From NCBI GenBank assembly GCA_040753915.1, contig JBFMDN010000016.1:1-64000 (forward strand): a stretch of DNA of 64,000 bases, given 5' to 3'. Positions within the stretch are counted from its first letter, which is position 1; each line of letters begins with the position of its first letter. Origin of the DNA: JBFMDN01 sp040753915. Lineage in GTDB: Bacteria; Desulfobacterota; Desulfomonilia; Desulfomonilales; Desulfomonilaceae. The position numbers and the translations under genes are program-made. This document shows, in pieces, positions 24,565 to 33,105 of the stretch. The notes beneath the pieces were generated by a model. That model was not told where the DNA came from. It made no database searches and worked only from the letters and a program-made list of their open reading frames with translations.

Positions 24565-24835
24565 AGTCTGCTCCTTTTGCCACTGTAACGGTAGCGGCTT
24601 CCACTGTGATTCGGTGCATCGAACGCGGGGTGGAGTTTGACACAACAGGGTGGTGGCGCCATCTCTCTCAGGGAGTCCATGCTTCAGGAGGAAGAACGTC
24701 CCCAGCCAAAAGGGGTGTGCTTTTTGTGGGACGTGCACCGCCAGTGGCATCGTTCTGTCCGGCAGCCGACATCCTGAGGGCGAACGCCCTGTGTCGTCAC
24801 GTCATTCGGTCTTTCCGACTCACCCGATTGGTTTC

Positions 24836-25279
24836 TTACCTGGGCCCTGCCGGAACGTACATAATCGACACTTGACCTGCGCCAGGGGCAACCTCGTATG
24901 GGGATGCTTCGCCTCTTACAGGGGCAGGCATGTAGCTCCAGAGGTGCGTTCCGAGGCTGTAAAGACCTCTTCCCGCCAGTGGCACGAGTCCGTTATGAAT
25001 TGTCTGGGAATCCTCCCCCGTGCCCTGTCGACTGGGCCCGGGCGAAAAAACCGGCTGTCCGTACATATTCATGGGCCCTGCGTACGAAGTATCGTACATG
25101 GTTGGGGGTTGCTGAGGGACTGGCTGGGGCGGCGCCGGTTGAACCGGCTGCGGGGCTTGTTGCACGTACTGTGGGGGAGCCGCCGGATATTGATAGGGGA
25201 CATAAAGCTGCGGGGCTTGGGCGTGGACAACCTGCACGCACAAGAACAATGCCAACGCTGTGAGATATGTGATTCTCAT
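24836..25279 (-). CDS. Small secreted Pro/Gln-rich protein
   Basis: A 147-residue protein with a clear signal peptide (MRITYLTALALFLCVQVVHA, cut after HAQA or HA). The mature part is rich in Pro, Gln and Tyr (Q-Y-V-Q-Q-A-P-Q-P-V-Q-P repeats) and looks disordered. No domain recognised. It is divergent from another small secreted protein gene at 25426. Confidence 0.6.
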   Translation of the reverse strand: MRITYLTALALFLCVQVVHAQAPQLYVPYQYPAAPPQYVQQAPQPVQPAPPQPVPQQPPTMYDTSYAGPMNMYGQPVFSPGPSRQGTGEDSQTIHNGLVPLAGRGLYSLGTHLWSYMPAPVRGEASPYEVAPGAGQVSIMYVPAGPR

Positions 25280-25363
25280 AGCTCAGACTCCGCCTATAAT
25301 AGTCTAAAATATCCTGTGTAGTTTAGCATACCAGCACGGCCAAATGAAACCTCTCTTTCATGC

Positions 25364-25393
25364 TTGACAGAACCATCAAAAATATGAGATAAT
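25364..25393 (+). promoter_or_regulatory. Sigma-70-type promoter
   Basis: TTGACA (25364-25369) and GATAAT (25388-25393) are 18 bases apart, upstream of the secreted-protein gene at 25426. Confidence 0.65.
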
Positions 25394-25425
25394 TACAAAT
25401 GCGATATCACTCGGAGGTCTATGGA

Positions 25426-25779
25426 ATGAACCGCATAGTTACCATATGCGTTTGTGTGCTGCTCGTGGTGGCACTAGCCGCTCCCGCGTTCAGCAACGGC
25501 AAGGGCTCCGTCGCCGGCAATGCGTACGCACGAGGCGTGTCCGCGGTTGAAACCGTGGAGACGGCGTTGAGCGGGTGCCTCAAGAATGTCTTCAGTCTTT
25601 GCAATCCCTGTCTCGACCTGGTGAAAGGTTGTGCCAACGTGGCGCTTATCCCGATCGAGGCCCCCTTCAACCTGATGTACGGCAAGCCGGTATTGGGGGG
25701 ACCACCGCGGGCACAGGCGCCCAAGGTTCCAATGCCGAAAAAGCCTGAAATGCCAAAGAAACCAGAGTCCGGCGCTTAA
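25426..25779 (+). CDS. Small secreted protein with Lys/Pro-rich tail
   Basis: A 117-residue protein with a signal peptide (MNRIVTICVCVLLVVALAAPAFS). The mature part has three Cys around residues 50-68 (S-G-C-L-K-N-V-F-S-L-C-N-P-C) and ends in a P-x-K-P-E-M-P-K-K-P repeat. ATG 25426 follows CGGAGGT; the frame is open from 25399. The middle (C-A-N-V-A-L-I-P-I-E-A-P-F-N) resembles the secreted protein at 37375 (G-V-I-A-L-P-F-K), so they may be distant relatives. Function unknown. Confidence 0.6.
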   Translation: MNRIVTICVCVLLVVALAAPAFSNGKGSVAGNAYARGVSAVETVETALSGCLKNVFSLCNPCLDLVKGCANVALIPIEAPFNLMYGKPVLGGPPRAQAPKVPMPKKPEMPKKPESGA

Positions 25780-25845
25780 GCGATTTCTCTTGGGGAGATG
25801 GCCGGGAATTCGTCCTGCCAGCGATTCTCGGCCGAGGGAGGGTGT

Positions 25846-26466
25846 ATGTTGGGGAGGATTCTGCCTCTCGTCGCGCTGGTCTTTGCATTGGCCGTTTCAA
25901 ATCCGGTGGGGGCCGAAACGGTACATCACAATTCCATGTCAATTTGTGCCTTGATTATTAGTGAATTGACAGAGGGGAAAATAGGGGTCACACGGGCACG
26001 GGAGATTTCCTTGGCTATCGCTGAGGCCGCGAACCGGCATTTCGGAAGAGTAACCTGCGGAGAGATGTGGCTGTATCTGGCAATCGTCCACGTTGAGAGC
26101 AGATTCCGAAACAACGTCGTGAACCATTACAACTGCCGGGGAATGTTTCAAATCCATGCGCCTTCTTGGGCTCGGAAATTCGGCGTGTCGTACTCCGATC
26201 TCCTGGATCTGGAGACCAATGCAGACATCGGGATACAGATTTGGAAATACTACTTGGAAACGTACAAGCACGTTACCCCCGCGCTTAGCGCTTATAATTC
26301 CGATCATCCCCGCGCTGCCGCAGGATATGCACGAGCGGTCCTGAGCTTGCGTATGCGCATAAAGAAGCGGTACACGCAACTTTACAAGGCCTTTAGATCC
26401 GCAAAGATGATGGCTGCCTTGACTCCTGACACTACCCCATCTGAGCTGCAAGAGAATCCCTTTTGA
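25846..26466 (+). CDS. Lytic transglycosylase-like (SLT domain) protein
   Basis: A 206-residue exported protein. A signal peptide (to about V-G-A-E, residues 21-24) precedes an SLT/goose-lysozyme-like domain with the catalytic Glu at residue 84 (A-I-V-H-V-E-S-R-F-R), then C-R-G-M-F-Q-I-H-A-P-S-W and A-L-S-A-Y-N-S-D-H-P-R-A-A-A-G-Y-A-R. It should cleave peptidoglycan in the periplasm. ATG 25846 follows GAGGGAGG; the frame is open from 25798. Confidence 0.82.
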   Translation: MLGRILPLVALVFALAVSNPVGAETVHHNSMSICALIISELTEGKIGVTRAREISLAIAEAANRHFGRVTCGEMWLYLAIVHVESRFRNNVVNHYNCRGMFQIHAPSWARKFGVSYSDLLDLETNADIGIQIWKYYLETYKHVTPALSAYNSDHPRAAAGYARAVLSLRMRIKKRYTQLYKAFRSAKMMAALTPDTTPSELQENPF

Positions 26467-26596
26467 GCGGAACGCCTCTCTGCGACGAGTCCTTCCCTCA
26501 TCGGACATCGTGCGGGCAACGATGGGCAGCACGTACTCCGCACCCTGCAACCTGAGGCGCATACAGAGGGACCGGCCGAATTGTCTTTCGTTGGAG

Positions 26597-26833
26597 CTAC
26601 CGCGGAGGGCCGTACATAAATGGAGCGGTAACGGATGCAATCACGTCCCACGGATTCCAAATGGAAGGATTGTGGTCCATGGGAACGTAAGGGTCGTGAC
26701 CGACTGGATAACAAGAGGACACAGGGCCGTTGGGCGGGGCCGTATACCTCGGTATGCAACTCACGCATCCGCTCAGCGCGACTGTCCCGACGACCAACAT
26801 GAATAGAAGTAAAGTTCTCGCACGTCTCATCAT
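26597..26833 (-). CDS. Small lipoprotein
   Basis: A 78-residue protein with a lipoprotein signal (MMRRARTLLLFMLVVGTVALSGC), lipobox L-S-G-C with Cys23 as the lipidated residue. The mature part is rich in Pro, Tyr and Trp. No known domain. It lies convergent to the transglycosylase gene. Confidence 0.65.
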   Translation of the reverse strand: MMRRARTLLLFMLVVGTVALSGCVSCIPRYTAPPNGPVSSCYPVGHDPYVPMDHNPSIWNPWDVIASVTAPFMYGPPR

Positions 26834-26980
26834 GTATCCTTAGCCATTTCCGATACGGCATTTTACCTGTTATCGATGACCAGATCAAGGCAAAAGATTT
26901 GCACTGTGCCGTACCTGGATGGCCCCGGCCCTTGGACGAAGCTGAGAGCGGCTACTCCTTCCTTTGCTCGCCAGACAGGC

Positions 26981-27994
26981 TCACCCCTGAATCTCGATCA
27001 TTGTTGCAGCACCTGAGGACCTGAACTGCCTCCCCATGGAATCGATGATCAATGCTTCCACATCAGGCGTGCTTTCAATGAGCTTGAGCCCCTTTTCAGC
27101 TCCGAGGACGAAGACAGCAGTGGATAAGGCATCCGCCGCAACTCCGCTGGGCGCGATGACTGTGACAGACTGAAGGCCTCTAGCAGAATATCCGGTGGTC
27201 GGGTCAAGGATATGGTGATACCTCGTGCCGTCCTTTTCAATGAAGCGTTCGTAATCACCCGATGTCACGATGAATTTGTCTTTTACGCTCGCCACGGCCA
27301 CGATTCCCCGCGGGATGCGCGGGTCCTGAATCCCGATCCTCCATGGCTTCCCCGGCCCCTTCTCTCCCATGGCAAGAATGTCCCCCCCCGCGTTCACAAG
27401 AGCGCCGGACACACCCGCGTCTTGAAGAACCGCACGGGCTCGGTCCAGGGCATAGCCTTTCGCTATTCCGCCCAGGTCGAGAGACATCCCAGATTCAGGC
27501 AATGTCAGTGTCTGTGAAGCGACGTCCACACGTATTCTCTGAAATCCCGTCTTTGCCAGAGCCTCCCTCACTTCATGGGGCTCGGGCACACGCGCTTCAC
27601 TCTCTCCGCTGAAATTCCAGAGCTTCGACAACGGCCCCAGGGTGGGTTCAAAGGCACCGCCCGTGAGCTCAGCAAATTTCAAGGCCTGCTTGATGAGGTT
27701 AAAGACTTCCGGGTTGGCCCTTATGCTGCCTCTGCCAGCGGAATCGTTGATCCGAGAAAGCTCCGACGGTTTGTGAAACGACGTCAGATCCTCCACCCGC
27801 TTTAGCTCTTCAAAAACAGCGTGGATGGACGCTTTTGCCGTCTGAGGGGGAGCAACGACCGCGACCTCCACGATTGTGCCCATCAAGAATTGGGTTGACT
27901 TGTGGACGGTCTGGGAGTCGCCACCCCGGCACGAGCTCAGGACGAGGAGCAAGATCGGAAGAAGCCAACGAAGACCAAGCACTGTGTCCCTCAT
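26981..27994 (-). CDS. apbE: FAD:protein FMN transferase ApbE
   Basis: A 337-residue lipoprotein-type ApbE. The signal ends at L-S-S-C. Family motifs are F-L-M-G-T-I-V-E-V, P-T-L-G-P-L-S-K-L-W, S-L-D-L-G-G-I-A-K-G-Y-A-L-D and H-H-I-L-D-P-T-T-G-Y. It attaches FMN to a Thr of membrane flavoproteins such as RnfG/NqrC, using FAD and Mg. ATG 27994 overlaps the BASS transporter stop (ATGA), so the two are translationally coupled. No Rnf or Nqr target is in the window. Confidence 0.92.
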   Translation of the reverse strand: MRDTVLGLRWLLPILLLVLSSCRGGDSQTVHKSTQFLMGTIVEVAVVAPPQTAKASIHAVFEELKRVEDLTSFHKPSELSRINDSAGRGSIRANPEVFNLIKQALKFAELTGGAFEPTLGPLSKLWNFSGESEARVPEPHEVREALAKTGFQRIRVDVASQTLTLPESGMSLDLGGIAKGYALDRARAVLQDAGVSGALVNAGGDILAMGEKGPGKPWRIGIQDPRIPRGIVAVASVKDKFIVTSGDYERFIEKDGTRYHHILDPTTGYSARGLQSVTVIAPSGVAADALSTAVFVLGAEKGLKLIESTPDVEALIIDSMGRQFRSSGAATMIEIQG

Positions 27995-28923
27995 TTCCCA
28001 ACGGCTCGCGAGCTCGAGAGAGTGTACATACGCTGACCCATAAGCTTCACCGGCACGATCATGGTGTAATACGGAAACATGTACAAAGCCGCCAGGGTTG
28101 GGGACAAAGGACCGAAGAATTCTGCAGAGAATACTATTACCAGCACGTTGTTCATTATGGCAAAACTGATCCCCGCAGCCAATCGCTGCGCAGGCTCCCA
28201 CCGGGTGGCCACGGCGAATCCTGTGAGATAATAAATGACGGAGAGAACGTAAGCAACACCCGCGGACACCAGAATCAGGATCGGATTGGAAAAGAAGTAT
28301 GAGGAATATTTCGAGAAGACCCCCAGGTTCACCAGGGAAAAGAGAACCATCGAAATGGGGAACTGATGCTTGTTGATCTTGGCAAGGGCTCCTGGTGCTA
28401 TCCGCCTCAGCACTATGACCAGCACCATGGGAAGAAAAATCACGAGAGCCAGCGTACGCATCATGACCCACAGGGAAATGGTCACTTCAGCCCCCGCCAG
28501 TATCTTTACCAGTGCAGGGAGCGAAAAGGGCACAGCAAGCGAGGTCACCATCACCATCCGCAGTACGGTCACCATGTTCGCACCCACGAGTGAGCCCATG
28601 AATGGCGCAACCACTCCTGTGGACATTCCGGTGAGCAAAAGCACTGGAATCGCAAAATCCGGGATCAAGGCAAGGGTTATCCAATAGAGGGCAGCGGGAA
28701 GAAGCACCAGCTTTATTCCCGAGAGAACAGCGAGACGGGACAAGCCTGTCCACGACCTGACCAGAAGCGAAGCGAAGTCCATCTTGAGGAAGCTCAAGAA
28801 CAAGAGGAGCATCATGAGATGGAGCAGGCACGGATGAAAGACCGTTCCCAGGTCTGGAACCCAAATTGCAGCTCCCATGGAGCCAAAAACGACGACAAAT
28901 ATGATCAGGTCATCGAGGCGCAT
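27991..28923 (-). CDS. BASS-family (bile acid:sodium symporter-like) membrane transporter
   Basis: A 310-residue protein with about 9-10 hydrophobic helices. The pattern H-P-C-L-L-H-L-M-M-L-L-L-F-L-S-F-L, G-M-S-T-G-V-V-A-P-F-M-G and A-A-G-I-S-F-A-I-M-N-N-V-L-V-I fits the BASS/arsenite-permease superfamily. The substrate cannot be told from sequence. The start ATG 28923 (MRLDDLII) is the most likely, although its ribosome site is weak. It sits between the PPC-domain gene and apbE on the same strand. Confidence 0.72.
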   Translation of the reverse strand: MRLDDLIIFVVVFGSMGAAIWVPDLGTVFHPCLLHLMMLLLFLSFLKMDFASLLVRSWTGLSRLAVLSGIKLVLLPAALYWITLALIPDFAIPVLLLTGMSTGVVAPFMGSLVGANMVTVLRMVMVTSLAVPFSLPALVKILAGAEVTISLWVMMRTLALVIFLPMVLVIVLRRIAPGALAKINKHQFPISMVLFSLVNLGVFSKYSSYFFSNPILILVSAGVAYVLSVIYYLTGFAVATRWEPAQRLAAGISFAIMNNVLVIVFSAEFFGPLSPTLAALYMFPYYTMIVPVKLMGQRMYTLSSSRAVGK

Positions 28924-28969
28924 TTGTTCTGTAATTGGCCTGGATTGGGTTGCGCATCCCCATTGCAGT

Positions 28970-29389
28970 TCAGCTCCCCCTTTCGGCAGGCCATAAATAC
29001 AGGCCCGTGGCATCGTCGAATAATCGACTCGGGACGGGCCCCGGTACCGGGATCGCGTGAAGCTCTGCCGCGAAAATACGGGAGCCTTGCATAAGATGAC
29101 CGCCTATGCACGCGAAATCTTCTCCTGAAAATACCGCGTGAGCATGGACGAAGACTTCTCCATCTCGTTCGGAGACGTTCCCCTTGCAGGAGACTATCTC
29201 GAAATCGCCCTCAAAGGCTCGATTCTGATACTCCCTAGTCACCGGGTCATAGAATCCCAAGACCGCTCCATTCACCGCTCCGATTACGAAGAATGCGGCC
29301 TTCTTGATGGATCGACTCTGAAACTCTCGGGTGAGAGCGTCCAGAAGATCCACTCCCATGGGAAGTCGTGTGAGAAATGGCTGGTCCAT
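28970..29389 (-). CDS. PPC/DUF296-domain protein
   Basis: A 139-residue protein with the PPC fold: V-D-L-L-D-A-L-T-R-E-F, F-F-V-I-G-A-V-N-G-A-V-L-G-F-Y, and the metal-site pattern G-E-V-F-V-H-A-H-A-V-F-S with G-G-H-L. Bacterial members form trimers; some bind DNA, but most are uncharacterised. ATG 29389 follows GGAGGAACT. It is followed by the BASS transporter gene after 46 bases. Confidence 0.8.
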   Translation of the reverse strand: MDQPFLTRLPMGVDLLDALTREFQSRSIKKAAFFVIGAVNGAVLGFYDPVTREYQNRAFEGDFEIVSCKGNVSERDGEVFVHAHAVFSGEDFACIGGHLMQGSRIFAAELHAIPVPGPVPSRLFDDATGLYLWPAERGS

Positions 29390-29622
29390 AATAGTTCCTC
29401 CTGAGCGACCCGCTGAACACGCCAGTGCGCCCGGACATGGGGAAGGACGCCGGAGTCCTTCCCAAGTGGCATGCTCGTGGTGTATGATGGTGTCCAACGA
29501 TAGCATCTGGCCCCGTTGGCCGCTTTTCCACTCATTCCGGTATCACGGGGGGCCTAATGCCCCTTGCGGTCGGGAACCGGTGCAGGATAGCCGCGTGGGA
29601 TACAGAGTGCAAGAGGTTCTCT

Positions 29623-29916
29623 ATGAAAGTTGGATACTGCCACCATTGCGGCGGAAAGCTCGAGTACGTGGAGAGGGTCTTTCGCAGCGACACCTGCCCT
29701 GGCTGCGGGTCTGACGTCTATTGTTGCTTCAACTGTTCCAACTATGACGAGTCCGCTCCAAACCAGTGCAGAGAGCCACAAGCTGAGAAAGTCTCTGTCA
29801 AGGATCGGCGAAACTTCTGCGACTATTTCACCTTGAGTGAAGGCAAACGAGCGAGCAGCGCTCGAGACAAGGCTGCGGAGGCACGACGTAAGCTTGAAGC
29901 ATTATTCAAGAAATAG
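29623..29916 (+). CDS. Small zinc-ribbon protein
   Basis: A 97-residue soluble protein. Cys pairs C-H-H-C near residue 6 and C-P-G-C near 26 would form one zinc ribbon, and C-C-F-N-C with a later Cys a second. The C-terminal third is a charged helix ending L-E-A-L-F-K-K. ATG 29623 follows AAGAGG. Function unknown. Confidence 0.7.
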   Translation: MKVGYCHHCGGKLEYVERVFRSDTCPGCGSDVYCCFNCSNYDESAPNQCREPQAEKVSVKDRRNFCDYFTLSEGKRASSARDKAAEARRKLEALFKK

Positions 29917-30123
29917 CCGAGGAATCGGATGCTCCTCCTTCCATGGCGGGCCGAGATTGCGTGGAGCTGAGGTCTGAAACCTGCCCATTTCAGTACGACA
30001 AGACCGAACGAAAAATGCGTTCGCAGCGCGACACCCCGTCCTTGTCCCCCTTAATGCTTGACTTTCTCCCTGTGTTTCTCGTATTTTCACTGAAACTCTC
30101 CACGGGAGAAAAAATCTGATCGC

Positions 30124-30780
30124 GTGGCCGCTTCCCCGGAACTAATTCTGACTTGTTTGTGTCTGAATATCGTGAGTCTGGTCGTTGTCTCGACCTTGTT
30201 GACCGAGACTGACCAGGATAGCGAATGGGTGAACAAGTGTGTTCAAGGAGATCGTGAGGCATTTAACGCACTTGTTGAGAAATATTATAAGAAGATTTAT
30301 AACATCGCGTACCGATTCGTCGGTGACGCCGAGGAGGCCAACGATCTGGCGCAGGAGATATTTACAGCCGCGTATCAAAACTTGAACAAGTTTAGAGGAG
30401 ACGCAAAGTTCTCCACGTGGCTCTTTCAGATCGCGACCAATAGAGGGAAGAACAAATTCAAGTACCTGAAACGAAGAGGGTACTTTCTTAATAGAGGGCA
30501 GACCGACGACGATGATGACCGTGAAAGCGGACGGGCTATCCCAGACGAAAGTATGAATCCGGAAGACATCCTCGCCAGCAAGCAACTTCAGAAGATCGTT
30601 CAGGACGTTATAGACGAGCTGGAGCCGGATCATAAGGAAATAGTGATCTTGCGTGACATAGAGGGATTCTCATACGAAGAGATAGCTCGAATCCTCAATC
30701 TACCAGAGGGAACCACAAAATCTCGCCTTCACCGGGCGCGGATGGTTGTCAAAGATAAGCTAAAGAAGGTCCTGTCATGA
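30124..30780 (+). CDS. RNA polymerase ECF-type sigma factor (RpoE-like)
   Basis: Sigma region 2 is clear (F-N-A-L-V-E-K-Y-Y-K-K-I-Y-N-I-A-Y-R-F, D-L-A-Q-E-I-F) and region 4 (L-E-P-D-H-K-E-I-V-I-L-R-D-I-E-G-F-S-Y-E-E-I-A). The GTG at 30124 gives 218 residues, but the first ~27 are non-conserved; a TTG nearer D-Q-D-S-E-W-V would give the usual ~190. Its stop overlaps the start of a zinc-finger anti-sigma gene, which should hold it at the membrane until a signal releases it. Confidence 0.92.
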   Translation: MAASPELILTCLCLNIVSLVVVSTLLTETDQDSEWVNKCVQGDREAFNALVEKYYKKIYNIAYRFVGDAEEANDLAQEIFTAAYQNLNKFRGDAKFSTWLFQIATNRGKNKFKYLKRRGYFLNRGQTDDDDDRESGRAIPDESMNPEDILASKQLQKIVQDVIDELEPDHKEIVILRDIEGFSYEEIARILNLPEGTTKSRLHRARMVVKDKLKKVLS

Positions 30781-31694
30781 AGGAATGCGAGCGCATTGGT
30801 GAGTTGTTCGGTGAGTTTCATGACCGTTGTCTCGATGACGGAAGCGAGAAACTCATGCGTGACCACTTCCTTACCTGCACCCCGTGCCGTGAGGATTTCA
30901 AATGGTACGGCTTCACCGTGCAGGCTCTTGCAAGTCTCGAGGAAGTTTCTCCTCCGAGGGATTTCGTCGCCCAATTGAACCGGAGGCTCGACGGAGCCTA
31001 TGTTACGCCGCCTTCTCTCCTTTCTTCATACCTGGAGTCTGTGAGAAATTTCTTCGCCACCTCTCCTTATTTGCCTCTTCCTGTAGGTCTTGCAACACTA
31101 GCTCTTGTGGTGGTGGTAGGCTTTGCGGTCTACGATCACACAGGGGGAGAATATGTCCAGCCCGTGTCGGTGCTCCAGGCGCATCAAGAGACGCCTCCGG
31201 GCACCATGACCGCGGCAGGAGATGCCAAGGTCGTCCGGTCCCTAGAGTCGTCTCCCAGCCAGCCGCTTTATTCCCCCCCCAATTCCTCGTTTGCCTCCCC
31301 GGCCCTCAACGTTCCCCGACAGTTTGTTGCTAACCCAAAATCTCTCACGGGAGGAATCGCCGTGGGGAACCAACGATTCGCTACGGTTGCAGAGCGCATA
31401 GGAGGAGATAACCTCACGGTCGAGGCTACGAGTATCGACCGGGCAATCGAATCCGTTAAGAAGATTCTCCCTGATATGCGGGGAACCGTCATAGAGGAGA
31501 AATCGCCAGGCAGAGTGGGGGAAAGGGTCCTCGGTGTAGTCATTCCGCGCGGCGCATTTAGTAATCTCACCACAGAGCTCATCAATCATGGCGCCGTCGC
31601 TGTGGGGCTCAGGCCGGAAGCTGATGTGCCTGCCCCATCGAATTCCGAGGCGGGTAACGTCATGCTCTATATTCATTTCGTACAAACACAATAG
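30777..31694 (+). CDS. Membrane-bound anti-sigma factor with HC2-type zinc finger
   Basis: A 305-residue protein. The anti-sigma zinc finger is H30-x3-C34-x2-C37. One membrane helix lies near residues 99-119. The periplasmic part has a Pro/Ser-rich linker and a C-terminal domain (~200-300) resembling DUF4349-like folds (D-R-A-I-E-S-V-K-K-I-L-P). ATG overlaps the sigma stop by ATGA. It would bind the upstream ECF sigma factor; the signal is unknown. Confidence 0.82.
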   Translation: MKECERIGELFGEFHDRCLDDGSEKLMRDHFLTCTPCREDFKWYGFTVQALASLEEVSPPRDFVAQLNRRLDGAYVTPPSLLSSYLESVRNFFATSPYLPLPVGLATLALVVVVGFAVYDHTGGEYVQPVSVLQAHQETPPGTMTAAGDAKVVRSLESSPSQPLYSPPNSSFASPALNVPRQFVANPKSLTGGIAVGNQRFATVAERIGGDNLTVEATSIDRAIESVKKILPDMRGTVIEEKSPGRVGERVLGVVIPRGAFSNLTTELINHGAVAVGLRPEADVPAPSNSEAGNVMLYIHFVQTQ

Positions 31695-31832
31695 CACAAA
31701 GTTCTCCCCGTTGGCGGACGTTGCAGAAACACCCCCCCGGGAGTGGTGTTTGAGCGTCCTGCTATCGCTCGTCCGCCTGGATCCCGGGCAGCGAGTTTCG
31801 GACGAGAAACGCGAGCTGAAAGGACAAGTCGT

Positions 31833-32906
31833 TTGAAGCTGGGTATTGTCGGGCTTCCAGGGAGTGGAAAGAGTACGGTCTTTAGAGCGTTGACCGGAGG
31901 TGCTGAGAATGCCGACCGAAAAGGCCATGACGATCCCCGGCTCGGCGTGGTAAAAGTAGAAGATCCTCGACTCGATGCCCTCGTAGCGTATCAGAACCCA
32001 AAAAAGGTGACGCCGGTAACTGTCCACTATCTCGACATTGCCGGAATAACAGGTGAGGCAAAGACGGGACGCACCATAGGTGACCGGGTGCTTGCCCATA
32101 TGCGCCCCCTTGACGCGCTTGTGCACTGCGTTCGATTTTTCGAATCCCCCTCCCTTGGTCCTTCTCAGCCCATCGCGGAATTCCGTTCGGTCGAAGAGGA
32201 GATGATTCTTACTGATTTGGCGTCGGTCGAGAAGCGATTAGAAAGGGCGGAAAAGGATTACCGCAAGGGAAAGAAAGATCTCGCCGAGGAGCTCGAGCTC
32301 CTCACCGAAGCGCGAGCGTTGCTGGATCAAGGAAGCCCACTTCGCCTGAGACCTGAGCTCACTGAATCGGAAAAACTGAAAGGATTCGCGTTTCTCTCCG
32401 CCAAGCCCGAATTGGTGCTCGTAAACGCCGGAGATGACAAACCCCCTGCGCAGGTAAGAGATATCGTGTCTCAACTGAGATTTCAGATTGAGGGCCAGGC
32501 ACGGATCGATGTGGACTGGCTGTACGCCGACACGGAAGCGGAGATGGCACGGTTGACCCCGGAAGAAGCAGAAGAATTTCTGGCGGAAATGGAGCTTGAG
32601 GAAGGAGCGAAGCAGCGGATAATCAAGACGTCCTTTCGACTGCTTGGCCTCATCGTATTCTTCACCGTGGGAGAACCGGAGGTTCGAGCGTGGCCGTTGC
32701 GCGAAGGCTTGACCGCCCTCAAGGCAGCGGGGACCGTGCATTCCGATATGGAACGGGGCTTCATCAGGGCTGAAGTGGTCTCATTCGAGGACTTCGAGAA
32801 GGCCGGCACCATGCACGCGTTGCACAAAGCAGGCAAGATGAGACTTGAGGGGAAAGACTACGTGGTGAAGGATGGAGACATCGTTCTGTTTCGGTTCAAC
32901 GTGTGA
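31833..32906 (+). CDS. ychF: Ribosome-associated ATPase YchF (OLA1 family)
   Basis: A 357-residue Obg-related P-loop protein. Walker A G-L-P-G-S-G-K-S-T, switch region D-I-A-G-I and a C-terminal TGS-like DUF933 domain (V-H-S-D-M-E-R-G-F-I-R-A-E-V and Y-V-V-K-D-G-D-I-V-L-F-R-F-N-V). The family hydrolyses ATP and binds ribosomes. A TTG at 31833 is the most likely start: AAAGGA lies upstream and the protein then begins LKLGIVGLPG. The open frame to 31743 adds unconserved residues. Confidence 0.93.
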   Translation: MKLGIVGLPGSGKSTVFRALTGGAENADRKGHDDPRLGVVKVEDPRLDALVAYQNPKKVTPVTVHYLDIAGITGEAKTGRTIGDRVLAHMRPLDALVHCVRFFESPSLGPSQPIAEFRSVEEEMILTDLASVEKRLERAEKDYRKGKKDLAEELELLTEARALLDQGSPLRLRPELTESEKLKGFAFLSAKPELVLVNAGDDKPPAQVRDIVSQLRFQIEGQARIDVDWLYADTEAEMARLTPEEAEEFLAEMELEEGAKQRIIKTSFRLLGLIVFFTVGEPEVRAWPLREGLTALKAAGTVHSDMERGFIRAEVVSFEDFEKAGTMHALHKAGKMRLEGKDYVVKDGDIVLFRFNV

Positions 32907-33002
32907 GCCGAGCGATGTCAGGAAGGATCCTCCGTTTCTGCCGGGGGGTTGCCCGCGAAGGGCGCATAGTTACCGCATTTCATAGCTAATAAGTGTTTTT
33001 TA

Positions 33003-33031
33003 TTGATTTTTTGGTGTGCTTGCGCTATGGT
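33003..33031 (+). promoter_or_regulatory. Candidate sigma-70 promoter of the phosphofructokinase gene
   Basis: TTGATT (33003-33008) and TATGGT (33026-33031) with a 17-base spacer, in an AT-rich part of the gap upstream of 33106. Confidence 0.4.
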
Positions 33032-33105
33032 GAGCCATTCCGAACACATGAGATAGTTTTTTCTGTCCCGAATGAGCCAGTCGGGCGGAGGAGATTGTTC
33101 TTCCC

